Below the pieces are notes generated by a model. That model saw only the letters and a program-made list of their open reading frames with translations. It did no database searches and was not told the origin of the DNA. From NCBI GenBank assembly GCA_011390955.1, contig JAABRM010000004.1, positions 124,001 to 188,000 of the forward strand: a stretch of 64,000 nt of DNA. Direction: 5' to 3'. The translations under genes were made by a program, and so were the position numbers. Source of the DNA: Oscillatoriales cyanobacterium. Lineage in GTDB: Bacteria > Cyanobacteriota > Cyanobacteriia > Cyanobacteriales > Laspinemataceae. This document shows positions 52,565-62,475 of this stretch, one piece after another. The stretch's first letter is position 1; the number at the start of each line of letters is the position of its first letter.

Positions 52565-53674
52565 ATGAAATCAGGAATTTTAGCTACCACCACTCTCTTA
52601 GTCATCCTTGGTGCGGTAGAGCAGGTGCAAGCTCAAGTTAACACCGATGAAGACTTTGAGTTTGATGTAACCGAATTTGCCGAGCCGTCGGCGGATGCTT
52701 TTGTCGCCACAATGGTCGCAGGGAACATGGTCGCAGAGAAAAGCGATGCATCGATAAATTTAGCTGGGCAATTAGCTTGGCAAACAGACTTTGGCCTCCC
52801 ATCAGAGGCGATCGCGCCCACCATCACGCCCACAGAGGAACTCGAACCATTATCCCCTGTCACCGAAGCAGCAAATCCGATGTTGGCAGATTTTCGCACC
52901 GAGGCAACTGAAAATAGCCTGGGTCAAAAAAATTTCTTGAACCGATCGAACCAATTCCGCCCCCATGTACCGCCTCGCACTGCTACCCCTACAGGCAAAC
53001 CGCCAACGGCTTCCGTGGGACGGGAAAATCGTTCCCGTACTGCTACCAGAAATTATTCCGATCGCAACCACCAAGAATCACTCGCCCATCCCCAAAGAAA
53101 CCTAGACCCCAACTACGACACCAACTACGACCCCAACTACCCTTTGAGTGCATCCACCACAGCCCTAGAGGTAGCACTCTTATCCCCTGACTCCGTTCAT
53201 AACCCAGCAATTCCCCCCCTCGCGTCGGCGACGGCTTACTTGCCAGAATTGCACCCAGAACGCCCGGTTTTTAATGGCTATAATTGGCCTGCCCAGGGCA
53301 TAATGACATCAGGCTATGGCTGGCGGTGGGGCAGAATGCATCATGGCATCGATATTGCCGGCCCGATTGGGACGCCAATTGTAGCCGCTGCTGATGGGGT
53401 GGTGATTACCTCCGAATGGCATAGTGGCGGCTATGGCAATTTCGTGGAAATTGAACATCCCGATGGCAGTATTACTCTTTATGCTCATAATTCTGAGAAT
53501 CGGGTCGAGGTTGGTCAGGTGGTGAAACAAGGCGAACTGATTGCATTCATGGGTTCTACCGGATACAGTACGGGGCCTCACTTACATTTTGAGATCCGTC
53601 TCCCCGGACAAGGCACGGTCAACCCGATGGTTTATTTGCCTTCTAGTAATTCTGTCGCTAACCAGCATTGGTAA
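52565..53674 (+). CDS. Secreted M23-family peptidase (LytM-like)
   Basis: 369 residues. Signal peptide GILATTTLLVILGAVEQVQA (cleavage near VQAQ). A disordered region rich in Thr, Asn and Pro (about 100-215) leads to the peptidase: GYGWRWGRMHHGIDIAGPIG (His and Asp ligands), and YSTGPHLHFEIRL (HxH ligand). It cuts peptidoglycan cross-links. No SH3 domain is seen. Leader described above; strong hairpin after the gene. Confidence 0.92.
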   Translation: MKSGILATTTLLVILGAVEQVQAQVNTDEDFEFDVTEFAEPSADAFVATMVAGNMVAEKSDASINLAGQLAWQTDFGLPSEAIAPTITPTEELEPLSPVTEAANPMLADFRTEATENSLGQKNFLNRSNQFRPHVPPRTATPTGKPPTASVGRENRSRTATRNYSDRNHQESLAHPQRNLDPNYDTNYDPNYPLSASTTALEVALLSPDSVHNPAIPPLASATAYLPELHPERPVFNGYNWPAQGIMTSGYGWRWGRMHHGIDIAGPIGTPIVAAADGVVITSEWHSGGYGNFVEIEHPDGSITLYAHNSENRVEVGQVVKQGELIAFMGSTGYSTGPHLHFEIRLPGQGTVNPMVYLPSSNSVANQHW

Positions 53675-53730
53675 TGATGCGATCGCAAATAAGCCCTTAA
53701 CCTTGACCGAACATTAAAGAAAATAAAGAA

Positions 53731-53766
53731 GCCGAGGGACAGAGGATTACTCTGTCCCTCGGCTTG
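53731..53766. terminator. Strong hairpin after the M23 gene
   Basis: GCCGAGGGACAGAG (53731-53744) pairs perfectly with CTCTGTCCCTCGGC (53750-53763). T-rich on both sides, so it can terminate both ways. Confidence 0.8.
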
Positions 53767-53825
53767 ATTGATTCGATCGGAATACTAGGTAAATTAGTTA
53801 TTTCTTAATTTTTGGTAAATCTTCC

Positions 53826-54296
53826 ATGCCCCTTCTTGCCCCACTTGCAAAAATGATTCCCGTTAGTGTTTTGCTGACTGTGGTTGTATCCAGTTGTACT
53901 CACAGACCTTTGCCCGAATGTCGTCCCCTAATGACGATCCTCAACCAAGGTAACGATTTGTTAAAGAATATTGACCTCAATGATGGCAAGGGGATTTCCC
54001 AAACAGCGAATAGTTTAAAGCTTCTTAGGGAAGAATTAGAAAAGTTGCCGGTGACAGACAAAAAACTGCAAGAGTTTCGCTCCGAATTTGTGGAGATTTA
54101 TCAAACATTAGGGGATGCTTTTGCTCAGACCAGTGAGGCGATCGCCCTAGTTAATAAATCCACCGTAGAAGTCACCCTGCCGCAAGTCAAACAAGCCCAA
54201 GTCAAGGTGAATCAAGCGCGGTTATCCATCAGTCAAGCCTCCGAAGAAGCTGAGTTACGCTCTAAGCAAATTAATGACTATTGTCAGGTGGAATAA
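53826..54296 (+). CDS. Lipoprotein with coiled-coil domain, unknown
   Basis: 156 residues. N-terminal hydrophobic run ending in lipobox VVVSSCTHRP (Cys acylation), then helical, charged sequence (LREELEKLPVTDKKLQEFRS) to QINDYCQVE. It is probably anchored to a membrane. Unrecognised family. Confidence 0.75.
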   Translation: MPLLAPLAKMIPVSVLLTVVVSSCTHRPLPECRPLMTILNQGNDLLKNIDLNDGKGISQTANSLKLLREELEKLPVTDKKLQEFRSEFVEIYQTLGDAFAQTSEAIALVNKSTVEVTLPQVKQAQVKVNQARLSISQASEEAELRSKQINDYCQVE

Positions 54297-54540
54297 CCGT
54301 AAATCGGGAAATTTGCTGCGCCTCTCACTAATGACCAAAGATAAGGGCAAAAAGGAGATACAAATCAGCTAAAAAATAACATTAGGATATTTGGTTATTT
54401 TCTGCTTAAATATTCCCCTGTGGATGCGGTAAAAACCTTCTTTTAAATTGGATGTTTGGGATTAAAAATATTCATGCCGCTTCAGATTCGCTGCCACTCA
54501 AGACAAATTTATGTCCGAAAAATCAGCCGGATTTTCTTTA
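54297..54540. other. Gap after the lipoprotein gene
   Basis: No gene, no element found. AT-rich. Confidence 0.35.
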
Positions 54541-54760
54541 TTATTCTTGCCCTCCAGCTTGCAACACTTGGGCGGCATTTAATGGCAACTTTTGGGCTAA
54601 TTTTTGTAATAAAATAGAGAGAATTTCCGCGTTTCCTTCAAATACTTTTTCCTGATAAAGTCCGGCGACCAAAGTTAATCCGGTAATTCTTTGCTCTATG
54701 GGGTCAACTATCCAATATTCACTAATACCTCGTGATTCATATTGCGATCGCTTGTAGAGG
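54541..54760 (-). pseudogene. C-terminal remnant of a Uma2-family (DUF820) gene
   Basis: From the TAA at 54541-54543 the minus-strand frame runs back through LYKRSQYESRGISEYWIVDP and IEQRITGLTLVAGLYQEKVF to the tail LAQKLPLNAAQVLQAGGQE, a Uma2 C-terminal half. The 5' half is missing: upstream come CTTCAGGTG repeats (54762-54790). The first feature of this window is another Uma2 fragment. Confidence 0.75.
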
Positions 54761-54810
54761 AGCTTCAGGTGCTTCAGGTGCTTCAGGTGCAGAGGAGATG
54801 AGGGGAGAGT

Positions 54811-54906
54811 GAATAATTGATAATTGATAATTGATAATTGATAATTAATAATTGATAATTATTGTTAATTGTCAATTATCAATTGTTAATTGTTAATTGT
54901 TAATTG
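54811..54906. repeat. ATTGATAATT/AATTGTTAATT repeat run
   Basis: Runs of TTGATAATT units, with inverted partner TTAATTGTTAATT, forming AT palindromes. Same family at 63388-63421 and 63574-63660. Followed at 54911 by a CCGATGGCGGC decamer. Confidence 0.75.
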
Positions 54907-55015
54907 TTTTCCCGATGGCGGCCCCCGCACAAGACGCTCCCCTGCATCATTTAGGCGATCGCGAAAAATTTTGTGCGATAATCAAAAATCTATATCAATT
55001 CATCACTTTATATCT

Positions 55016-55972
55016 ATGCAAGCAAAACTCAAGCCAGACTGGGCTGGTGAAGACTTACTCTCTCGGTTTGTCAATCTCCTGATTCAAATCAAACCGATTT
55101 ACGGCCTGATGAAACATCAAGCCAGACAGGTACTCATTAAAACAGCGGAGAAAAAGGGTATTCCCTGGCGAGAAAATTGCCAAAAGCTAGATAACTCAGA
55201 AACCAAAGCACTTTTAGCGCAAATCACCAATCCACAAGTCACCTACCCTGACTATTACCAGGTGCCTTTTCATGCTTACGATCGAGGCAACCTTTGCTGG
55301 CAAGCGGCTTTTGAGGCTGCTTCCGCTACCCAGTCAATGGCTTTGCGAGTTTGGCCAAAAGAAAATATCTCTTGGCAAACCGCCCAAGAACGATTACGCT
55401 CTAGTTTCCACCAGGTTTTGGGACAATATAGCCCCAACCATGTCCAAGATGTCTTAGATATTGGTTGTTCCGTCGGAATGTCTACTTTGCCCCTACACCG
55501 TTATTTTTGCCAACAACAAAACCGGCAGATTAGAACCGTGGGTTTAGACTTATCTCCTTATATGTTGTCCGTGGCAAAAATTCAGGATTCTCAGGGAGAA
55601 ATTACCGAATGGGTACATGGTCAAGCGGAAAAAACCCCGTTTGGGGATAATTCCTTTGATGTGGTGACACTCCAGTTTGTTTTGCATGAACTGCCCGGTC
55701 ATGCTACGGAGGAGATTTTTCGGGAAATTTTGCGAATTTTGCGACCGGGTGGCTGTTTGGGCATTGTGGATAATAATCCGCGATCGCCGGTCATCCAAAA
55801 CTTACCTCCCGCCCTATTTGTATTGATGAAAAGTACCGAACCTTGGAGTGATGACTATTATACCTTTGATGTAGAAGCCACCCTGCAAAAAGTCGGCTTT
55901 GACTACAAAACCACCATCGCCACGGATCCACGTCATCGCACGATTATTGGGATGAAGCCAATGAGGGGATGA
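55016..55972 (+). CDS. SAM-dependent methyltransferase (class I)
   Basis: 318 residues from MQAKLKPDWAGEDLL, chosen because the upstream in-frame region crosses AT repeats. SAM motif I VLDIGCSVGMSTLPL, motif II TVGLDLSPYML, motif III VVTLQFVLHELPG. The N-terminal 120 residues are outside the domain (helical, LIQIKPIYGLMKHQARQV). Substrate unknown. The 3' end meets a CTCCTCTGCTCC minisatellite. Confidence 0.9.
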   Translation: MQAKLKPDWAGEDLLSRFVNLLIQIKPIYGLMKHQARQVLIKTAEKKGIPWRENCQKLDNSETKALLAQITNPQVTYPDYYQVPFHAYDRGNLCWQAAFEAASATQSMALRVWPKENISWQTAQERLRSSFHQVLGQYSPNHVQDVLDIGCSVGMSTLPLHRYFCQQQNRQIRTVGLDLSPYMLSVAKIQDSQGEITEWVHGQAEKTPFGDNSFDVVTLQFVLHELPGHATEEIFREILRILRPGGCLGIVDNNPRSPVIQNLPPALFVLMKSTEPWSDDYYTFDVEATLQKVGFDYKTTIATDPRHRTIIGMKPMRG

Positions 55973-56220
55973 GGAGCAAAGGAGCAGGGGCGCAGGGGCG
56001 CAGGGGCGCAGGGGCGCCCGCCATCAGAATTTTTTTCTCATCTCCTCTGCTCCTCCGCTCCTCTGCTCCTCCGCTCCTCTGCTCCTCCGCTCCTCTGCTC
56101 CCCCGCTCCTCTGCTCCTCTGCTCCTCTGCTCCTCCGCTCCTCTGCTCCTCCGCTCCTCTGCTCCTCCGCTCCTCTGCTCGATGGCGGCTCCCCCGCTCC
56201 CCAAAAGCCCCCACAAATAA
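55973..56220. repeat. CTCCTCTGCTCCTCCG minisatellite with a nested decamer
   Basis: 56038-56205 is a run of CTCCTCTG/CTCCTCCG units (15-16 bases) in direct repetition; 55981-56010 is GGGGCGCA x4 type. A CGATGGCGGC decamer is nested at 56180-56189. No coding role; frames on both strands are open because the repeat avoids stops. Confidence 0.8.
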
Positions 56221-56440
56221 CCGAGTCGGTGATAAAATTAAAATCTCTTTAGGAGATGCACAAATTTTGATACAATAATTTATAATTGTTAATAATTTAG
56301 ATGAAAATCTTTAGAAGAATTGCCACCTCTAAAGTATTTTCTATAAATTCCCATCAGTGCTGGTGACAACAGCCGCACTGATCGTCTCTGAAGCCCACTT
56401 GAGAGAAAACCCTTATGGGTTGTAACACCTAGTTTAAATT
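56221..56440. other. Leader region of the EF-G gene
   Basis: AT-rich with a CTCTTTAGGAGA-type hairpin near 56250 and no gene. AGTTTAAATT precedes the start codon; no strong Shine-Dalgarno. Confidence 0.35.
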
Positions 56441-58534
56441 ATGAAGAAAGACCTCGCTCGTTACCGAAATATCGGCATTTTTGCCCACGTTGATGCTGGC
56501 AAGACCACGACAACTGAACGCATCCTGAAACTCACTGGTAAAATTCACAAAATCGGTGAGGTACATGAAGGTGCTGCAACCACAGACTTCATGGAACAGG
56601 AGCAAGAGCGGGGAATTACCATTCAGTCTGCGGCTACCAGTTGCTTCTGGAAGGATTATCAACTGAATATTATTGATACTCCAGGTCACGTTGATTTCAC
56701 TATTGAAGTGTATCGCTCTCTGAAAGTGCTTGATGGTGGGATTGGTGTGTTCTGCGGCTCTGGTGGTGTGGAACCTCAGTCCGAAACGAACTGGCGCTAT
56801 GCTAATGATTCTAAAGTTGCTCGGATTATTTATGTCAATAAGCTAGATCGTACCGGGGCTGACTTCTTCAGTGTAGTCAAACAGGTTCAAGATATTCTGA
56901 AGGCTACACCCTTGGTGATGGTACTCCCCATTGGCATTGAGACTGAATTTAAAGGCGTTGTGGATCTGCTGACCCGGAAAGCTTGGATTTGGGATGATTC
57001 TGGAGATCCGATGAACTACACCATCGAAGATGTTCCAGCAGATATGGTGGATGATGTCGAAGCTTACCGCGAACAGTTGGTTGAAAAAGCGGTTGAGCAA
57101 GACGATGCCCTGATGGAAAAATATCTCGAAGGAGAAGAGTTATCCATCGAAGAAATTATGTCATGTATCCGTAAAGGCACTCGTGACCTGGCTTTCTTCC
57201 CCACTTACTGCGGCTCTTCTTTCAAAAATAAAGCGGTGCAGTTGGTTCTCGATGCCGTGGTTGACTATCTGCCTGCTCCCAATGAAGTGAACCCACAACC
57301 AGAAGTCGATTTAGAAGGTCACGAAACCGGAAATTTTGCGATCGTCGATCCGGAAAGACCATTGCGGGCTTTGGCTTTCAAAATCATGGACGATCGCTAC
57401 GGGGCGTTAACCTTTACTCGGATCTATTCCGGTACGTTAAGCAAAGGCATGACTGTGCTGAATACTGCCACCGGCAAGACTGAGCGGATCGGACGCTTGG
57501 TGGAAATGCACGCCAATGACCGCGAAGAAATTGAATCTGCCCAAGCTGGGGATATTGTGGCGATCGTCGGCATGAAAAATGTGCAGACAGGTCATACGCT
57601 TTGCGATCCCAAAGATCCAGCGACCTTAGAACCAATGGTCTTCCCAGATCCCGTGATTTCCATCTCTGTTAAACCCAAGCAGAAAGCTGGGGATGAGAAA
57701 ATGGTCGCGGCACTGACCAAGATGGTGCAAGAAGACCCCTCATTCCATGTGGAAACCGACCAAGACAGCGGTGAAACCATTATTAAAGGAATGGGAGAAC
57801 TGCACCTGGATATTAAGGTTGATATCCTGAAGCGGACTTATGGGGTTGAGGTGGAAGTTGGTAAGCCTCAAGTGGCTTATCGTGAGTCGATTACTAAGGT
57901 CGTTCAAGATAGCTATACCCACAAGAAACAGTCCGGGGGTTCCGGTCAGTTCGGCAGAATTGATTATATTGTCGAACCGGGCGAACCGGGTAGCGGCTTC
58001 CAGTTTGTGTCCAAAGTCACAGGTGGCAGTGTTCCCAGAGAATATTGGCCTGCTGTGGAAAAAGGATTTAAACAAAGCATTGTCAGAGGTGTTTTGGCTG
58101 GGTTCCCTTGTGTGGATCTCAAAGTCAGTTTGACTGATGGTGGATATCACCCAGTTGACTCCTCGGCGATCGCTTTTGAAATTGCGGCGAAGGCTGGCTA
58201 TCGTCAGTCGATTCCCAAAGCTGGTCCACAGTTGCTCGAACCCATTATGAATGTGGATGTATTTACTCCCGAAGATAATATGGGCGACGTGATTGGGGAT
58301 TTGAACCGACGTCGGGGCATTATTAAGTCTCAGAGCAAATCCCTCATGGGTGTTCGCGTTAAAGCGGATATTCCTTTGAGTGAAATGTTTGGTTATATTG
58401 GCGACTTACGGACGATGACTTCCGGTCGGGGTCAGTTCTCGATGGAATTTTCTCACTATGCTCCTTGTCCTAATAATATTGCCGAGCAAGTGATTAAGGA
58501 AACTAAAGAACGCGAACTGGCTATGGCTAAGTAG
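56441..58534 (+). CDS. fusA: Elongation factor G, redox-sensitive Slr1463-like type
   Basis: 697 residues. GTPase motifs AHVDAGKT (15-22), DTPGHVDF (79-86), NKLD (133-136); switch region [13 protein letters not shown]-terminal domains complete. Cys105 and Cys242, the residues oxidised in Synechocystis Slr1463, are both present at the same numbers (FCGSGG and IMSCIR). Stand-alone, not in an rpsL-rpsG-tuf operon, like slr1463. It catalyses ribosome translocation. That it is redox regulated is inference. Confidence 0.95.
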   Translation: MKKDLARYRNIGIFAHVDAGKTTTTERILKLTGKIHKIGEVHEGAATTDFMEQEQERGITIQSAATSCFWKDYQLNIIDTPGHVDFTIEVYRSLKVLDGGIGVFCGSGGVEPQSETNWRYANDSKVARIIYVNKLDRTGADFFSVVKQVQDILKATPLVMVLPIGIETEFKGVVDLLTRKAWIWDDSGDPMNYTIEDVPADMVDDVEAYREQLVEKAVEQDDALMEKYLEGEELSIEEIMSCIRKGTRDLAFFPTYCGSSFKNKAVQLVLDAVVDYLPAPNEVNPQPEVDLEGHETGNFAIVDPERPLRALAFKIMDDRYGALTFTRIYSGTLSKGMTVLNTATGKTERIGRLVEMHANDREEIESAQAGDIVAIVGMKNVQTGHTLCDPKDPATLEPMVFPDPVISISVKPKQKAGDEKMVAALTKMVQEDPSFHVETDQDSGETIIKGMGELHLDIKVDILKRTYGVEVEVGKPQVAYRESITKVVQDSYTHKKQSGGSGQFGRIDYIVEPGEPGSGFQFVSKVTGGSVPREYWPAVEKGFKQSIVRGVLAGFPCVDLKVSLTDGGYHPVDSSAIAFEIAAKAGYRQSIPKAGPQLLEPIMNVDVFTPEDNMGDVIGDLNRRRGIIKSQSKSLMGVRVKADIPLSEMFGYIGDLRTMTSGRGQFSMEFSHYAPCPNNIAEQVIKETKERELAMAK

Positions 58535-58557
58535 CAATTAGTTTTCGCCTAAAAAAG

Positions 58558-58583
58558 GACACGGCATTGCCGTGTCTTTTTTT
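58558..58583 (+). terminator. Dispersed GGACACGGCATT hairpin acting as the EF-G terminator
   Basis: GACACGGC pairs with GCCGTGTC around ATT and runs straight into seven T. 25 bases after the EF-G stop. It belongs to the repeat family also seen after aspS and the STAND gene, so here a repeat appears to serve as terminator. Confidence 0.8.
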
Positions 58584-58986
58584 GTTTTAGAATCCCGCGT
58601 CTAACTAAATAAAAATCGACGAAAACAAAAGAATAAAAGACACAGAAACCCAGAGAACCAAAACTCCGCGATCGCGATCGCCTTTCACGGGTGACGCGGA
58701 TCATCCCCACCCGCGCTCAAATTGTTAATCTAGAAGGTGAGCAAAAATACTTAACTAAATCATCTGTGCTTGAAACCGCGATCTGAAACATCACATCACT
58801 GAAGCAAAGATAGAGCAGAAATAGGGATAATTTCTACCAAATTTATCCCCAAATTTTCGCCAAATTGCTGGGTTAATGGTGATATCTAGTGGTTTTATGC
58901 TTTGGGCTTTTTTGTTGGATAGATAGTTATACACATAAGTTATTCTGGCCGATCTATTTGTCAATATGGCCAGAAAGGAAGTTTGT
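58584..58986. other. Gap between EF-G and the EEP-family gene
   Basis: Includes GCGATCGCGATCGC (double HIP1, about 58668-58681). No gene seen. Confidence 0.35.
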
Positions 58987-60054
58987 ATGAAACGATATTT
59001 GCTGCGAATATTAAAGGCGATCGCCCAACTGTTAAGCTATAGCTATTGTGGCTTGCTGATTGCCTATTTTATCCTGAGAGTGTTATTTTGGGATCGCCTT
59101 TGGATTGTCGCTTTCTTGAGTAGCTTCATTCCTTGGCTATTCTTCCCCATATTCCTCCTGCCATTAGGGGGATTGATCCCCCGCAAACAAAAATGGTTTT
59201 CTATTGGCTCATCTATTGCTTGCCTGATATTAATTGGTTGGCTGCATCATCATTATTTTTCCCCAGAATCAGGCCAATTTAAGTCAAATAGCCATGATTC
59301 ACTAACTGTTAAAGTTTTATGCCTTAATGCTAGTTGGTGGCATACCACAAAAGAGGCTTTAGTTGATTTAATTAACCGCGAAAAACCCGATATAATTTTT
59401 TTACAAGAAACGACTCGAGGAAATACCCATGACGTATTACCGGAAATTGAAGAATCCTATCCCTATAAATTTTTTTCCCCTCGACTAGGGATGTTCAGTC
59501 GCTATCCTATTGAGGCTAAAGAAAAAATTAATTTGGCCAATCATCAAGAATTTCAGCAACGGGTAATTGTGAACATAAACCAACAACCTGTGGTGTTGTA
59601 TAATATGCAAACCACCGCCCCTTGGATTCGTCCCCAGAAGATTGGGCCGGGGCTGACTATTCCGGTTTATCAATATGGCGATCGCACCGCAGAAATTGCT
59701 GATTTTCTCCAACGCATAGAAACAGAAACTCTGCCGGTAATTGCTGCCGGAGACTTGAATTTTACCGACCAATCTCAAGACTATGCCTTAGTAGCCAGCC
59801 GGTTGAAAGATGCTTTTAAAATCTCTGGTTTTGGCTTTGGATTTACCTGGCCGCACGGTTGGCCATTAAGTGATTTAATTAAAGTCACCAACTGGAAATT
59901 AAAAGTTCCCTTATTCCGTATAGATTATATTTGGTATTCTCCCCATTGGCAATCTCATTCTAGTCATGTGTTAAAACCTGTGGGTTCAGAACATCTGCCC
60001 ATTACCACTCAGCTAACTTTACTCACTCCCAGAGAAACCTCGAAAAAATCATAA
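58987..60054 (+). CDS. Endonuclease/exonuclease/phosphatase (EEP) family membrane protein
   Basis: 355 residues from MKRYLLRILKAIAQ, preceded by AAAGGAAGTTTGT. Three membrane segments (about 10-90), then the EEP fold: IIFLQETTRG (Glu), AGDLNFTDQS (Asp-Asn), DYIWYSPHW and GSEHLPITTQ (His). It may act on phosphoesters at the membrane's outer face, as bacterial DUF-type EEP proteins do. Substrate unknown. Precedes the ARH gene by 21 bases, possibly one operon. Confidence 0.88.
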   Translation: MKRYLLRILKAIAQLLSYSYCGLLIAYFILRVLFWDRLWIVAFLSSFIPWLFFPIFLLPLGGLIPRKQKWFSIGSSIACLILIGWLHHHYFSPESGQFKSNSHDSLTVKVLCLNASWWHTTKEALVDLINREKPDIIFLQETTRGNTHDVLPEIEESYPYKFFSPRLGMFSRYPIEAKEKINLANHQEFQQRVIVNINQQPVVLYNMQTTAPWIRPQKIGPGLTIPVYQYGDRTAEIADFLQRIETETLPVIAAGDLNFTDQSQDYALVASRLKDAFKISGFGFGFTWPHGWPLSDLIKVTNWKLKVPLFRIDYIWYSPHWQSHSSHVLKPVGSEHLPITTQLTLLTPRETSKKS

Positions 60055-60075
60055 ATAACCAAGTAACCAAAGACT

Positions 60076-62475
60076 ATGAACACCAAACGTGAAATATTAG
60101 ATTACCTATTCCAAACGGGTCAAATTGATATTAACCGAAGCCAAATATTTGACCTAGATTTATCTCCCATGCCTCCATCTTTTTTTGACTTTGACCGAGT
60201 TGAAGGGATGATGTTAGGGTTGGCGATCGGCGATGCTTTGGGTGTGACCACAGAAGGAATGCTGCCCCGACATCGCCACACGATTTCCGGTTCCTTTCAA
60301 CGCACCCAACAACAAATTGATAAGTCTCATCAGAGAAATATTCGGGACTATGCTAACCAACCCTTGCAGAAACCAAATAATCATTATTGGGAAATTCGCG
60401 ATTATTTGCCTAACAAATATGCGAATAATCAGTGCATTGGGATCCCATCAGATGATACTCAAATGGCTTTCTGGACTTTGGAACAAGCGATCGCTGATGG
60501 GGGATTTAATCCAGAAAACCTGGCAGAACGATTTAACCAAAATCGCATCTTTGGCATCGGTTCTACGGTGAGAAAATTTCTGATTAATTATCAATGTCAT
60601 CAACCTTGGTTTGAATGTGGGATTAAGTCCGCTGGCAATGGGGCTTTAATGCGGATTGCCCCGATGCTAATTCCCCATTTAAAATTCGGTAAATCTGACC
60701 TTTGGGTGGATACGGCATTGTCAGCCATGTTAACTCACAATGACTCTGGATCGATTGCGGCTTGCTTATCGTTTATCTATATGCTTTGGCAGCTTTTAAA
60801 GATGAAAAATCCGCCTAAACCTGAGTGGTGGTTGAATACTTATATAGAAATTGCTCGTGATTTGGAAATTGACAGTAGTTATTGTTTCCGGGGCGGCGCT
60901 TTTCTGAATTATCAGGGGTCTATTTGGCAGTTCTTGGATGAACAAGTCCGCGAGGCTTATCGGCAAAATCTTTCGGTGATTGATGCTTGTAATCAATGGT
61001 ATTCTGGGGCTTATTTACTGGAAACTGTTCCCACGGTTATTTATATTTTAATGAAACATGGGGATAATCCAGAAGAAGCGATTGTGAGAGCGGTCAATGA
61101 TACTATTGATAATGATACGGTAGCGGCAATTGTTGGGGCAGCAGTCGGGGCTTTACACGGGAAAGATCGACTGCCCCAACGCTGGATCGCTAATTTATCA
61201 GGTCGGACGAAAGAAAATGATGATGGACGAGTGTTTGAGTTGTTAAAAATGGCACGAAAAGTTTGGTGGGATTCTCAACCTCCAAATCCGTCAATGAATG
61301 TGTTAGTCAAGACGGCTCAACTTCTAGCAGTAAAAACCGCTAAATTATCAGAAAAATCATCAGAAAAAACCCCGAAAGTTCAGCCGCCATTATCCCAAGA
61401 TTTAACGGCGAAAGCACCGGAAAAAACTATCTCAGAATCGGCCAAAAATACCGAGGATGCGGCGTTAGGTTGTTTTCTGGGGGCTGTGGTTGGGGATGCT
61501 GCCGGTGGCGTGTTGGAATTTATCAATCGGTCAGCAACTCCCGAAGAAGTAGATCGGGCGATGAAAATGTCCGGCGGTGGTATTTGGCACCTCACCCCAG
61601 GACAAGTTACAGATGATACGGAATTAGCGCTTTGTTTAGCGCGGGCTTTGTGCTTGAGTCCGACTTTTGACCGGGAAAATATTGCCCGCAGTTATGCGAA
61701 ATGGATCGAGTCTGAACCCTTTGATATGGGTTTAACCACTTATCGCTCGTTGGGCTGTTTCTCTCAAAGTCCTACCTGGCGAGAAATTTGCCAAAAACAA
61801 GGTTATGCAGCGGGAATGAGTCAGGCAGCAGCTAAGTTTTGTATGGAGTCAAAAGCAAATGGCAGTTTGATGAGAATTGCCCCTTTGGGGATTTGGGGAT
61901 ATCGGTTAGATGATGCAGAATTAGCCCAGTATGCTCAAGAAGATTGTCGGTTATCTCATCCTCATCCAACTTGTTGTGATGCGGTGGCTTGTTATACGAT
62001 CGCGATCGCTTCTTTGATCCGCGAACCAGGCGATCGGCAAACTGCTTTTGAACGGGCAGAACGTTGGGCGATTTCTTATGCTAATGCGGAGGTGCGCGGT
62101 TGGCTAGAAAAAGCCCGTTTAGATGTGCAAATTCCCTATTATCCTCAAGCGGGTTTTGTGAAAATTGCCTTTACTCATGCTTTCCGACATTTAATTAAAG
62201 GCAGTAGTTTTGTGGAAGCAATTCAAGAAACCTTATTTGGTGGGGGAGATACGGATACAAATGCCTGTATTGTTGGGGGTTTACTGGGGGCAGCTTGTGG
62301 GGCTGATTCTATTCCTAAAACGGCGATCGCTCCGGTTTTGAATTGCGATACGGAACAAGGAATTCATCCTCGACCGGCATTTGTTCATCCCCGTCAAGTT
62401 CCCGAATTGGTGACATATTTATTGCGCGATCGCGCATCCGCGCCGCTTCGCGAACGCTCTACCAGAATAAATTAA
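60076..62475 (+). CDS. Fusion of two ADP-ribosylglycohydrolase (ARH/DraG-like) domains
   Basis: 799 residues. Domain 1 (about 35-400): GMMLGLAIGDALGV, IPSDDTQMAFW, GNGALMRIAPML and NDTIDNDTVAAIVGA. Charged linker (about 410-460, KLSEKSSEKTPK). Domain 2 (about 465-785): GCFLGAVVGDAAGG, VTDDTELALCLA, NGSLMRIAPLG and GGDTDTNACIVGG. Both halves keep metal-binding Asp residues. ARH enzymes cleave ADP-ribose from proteins or small molecules. The C-terminus has an in-frame repeat (ASAPLRER) at 62431-62454. Confidence 0.9.
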   Translation: MNTKREILDYLFQTGQIDINRSQIFDLDLSPMPPSFFDFDRVEGMMLGLAIGDALGVTTEGMLPRHRHTISGSFQRTQQQIDKSHQRNIRDYANQPLQKPNNHYWEIRDYLPNKYANNQCIGIPSDDTQMAFWTLEQAIADGGFNPENLAERFNQNRIFGIGSTVRKFLINYQCHQPWFECGIKSAGNGALMRIAPMLIPHLKFGKSDLWVDTALSAMLTHNDSGSIAACLSFIYMLWQLLKMKNPPKPEWWLNTYIEIARDLEIDSSYCFRGGAFLNYQGSIWQFLDEQVREAYRQNLSVIDACNQWYSGAYLLETVPTVIYILMKHGDNPEEAIVRAVNDTIDNDTVAAIVGAAVGALHGKDRLPQRWIANLSGRTKENDDGRVFELLKMARKVWWDSQPPNPSMNVLVKTAQLLAVKTAKLSEKSSEKTPKVQPPLSQDLTAKAPEKTISESAKNTEDAALGCFLGAVVGDAAGGVLEFINRSATPEEVDRAMKMSGGGIWHLTPGQVTDDTELALCLARALCLSPTFDRENIARSYAKWIESEPFDMGLTTYRSLGCFSQSPTWREICQKQGYAAGMSQAAAKFCMESKANGSLMRIAPLGIWGYRLDDAELAQYAQEDCRLSHPHPTCCDAVACYTIAIASLIREPGDRQTAFERAERWAISYANAEVRGWLEKARLDVQIPYYPQAGFVKIAFTHAFRHLIKGSSFVEAIQETLFGGGDTDTNACIVGGLLGAACGADSIPKTAIAPVLNCDTEQGIHPRPAFVHPRQVPELVTYLLRDRASAPLRERSTRIN
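62426..62457. repeat. Small dispersed repeat in HIP1 at the end of the ARH gene
   Basis: GCGAT (62426-62430) and CGC (62455-62457) flank a 24-base insert that ends CGCTTCGCGAA, related to CGCTGCGCGAA at 42490-42500. Removing it restores GCGATCGC and the codons D-R-S-T-R-I-N. Confidence 0.65.

Noticed and set aside
55944-56220. Long open frames on both strands in the CTCCTCTGCTCC minisatellite
   Set aside because: Pure repeat without stops; no protein-like composition.
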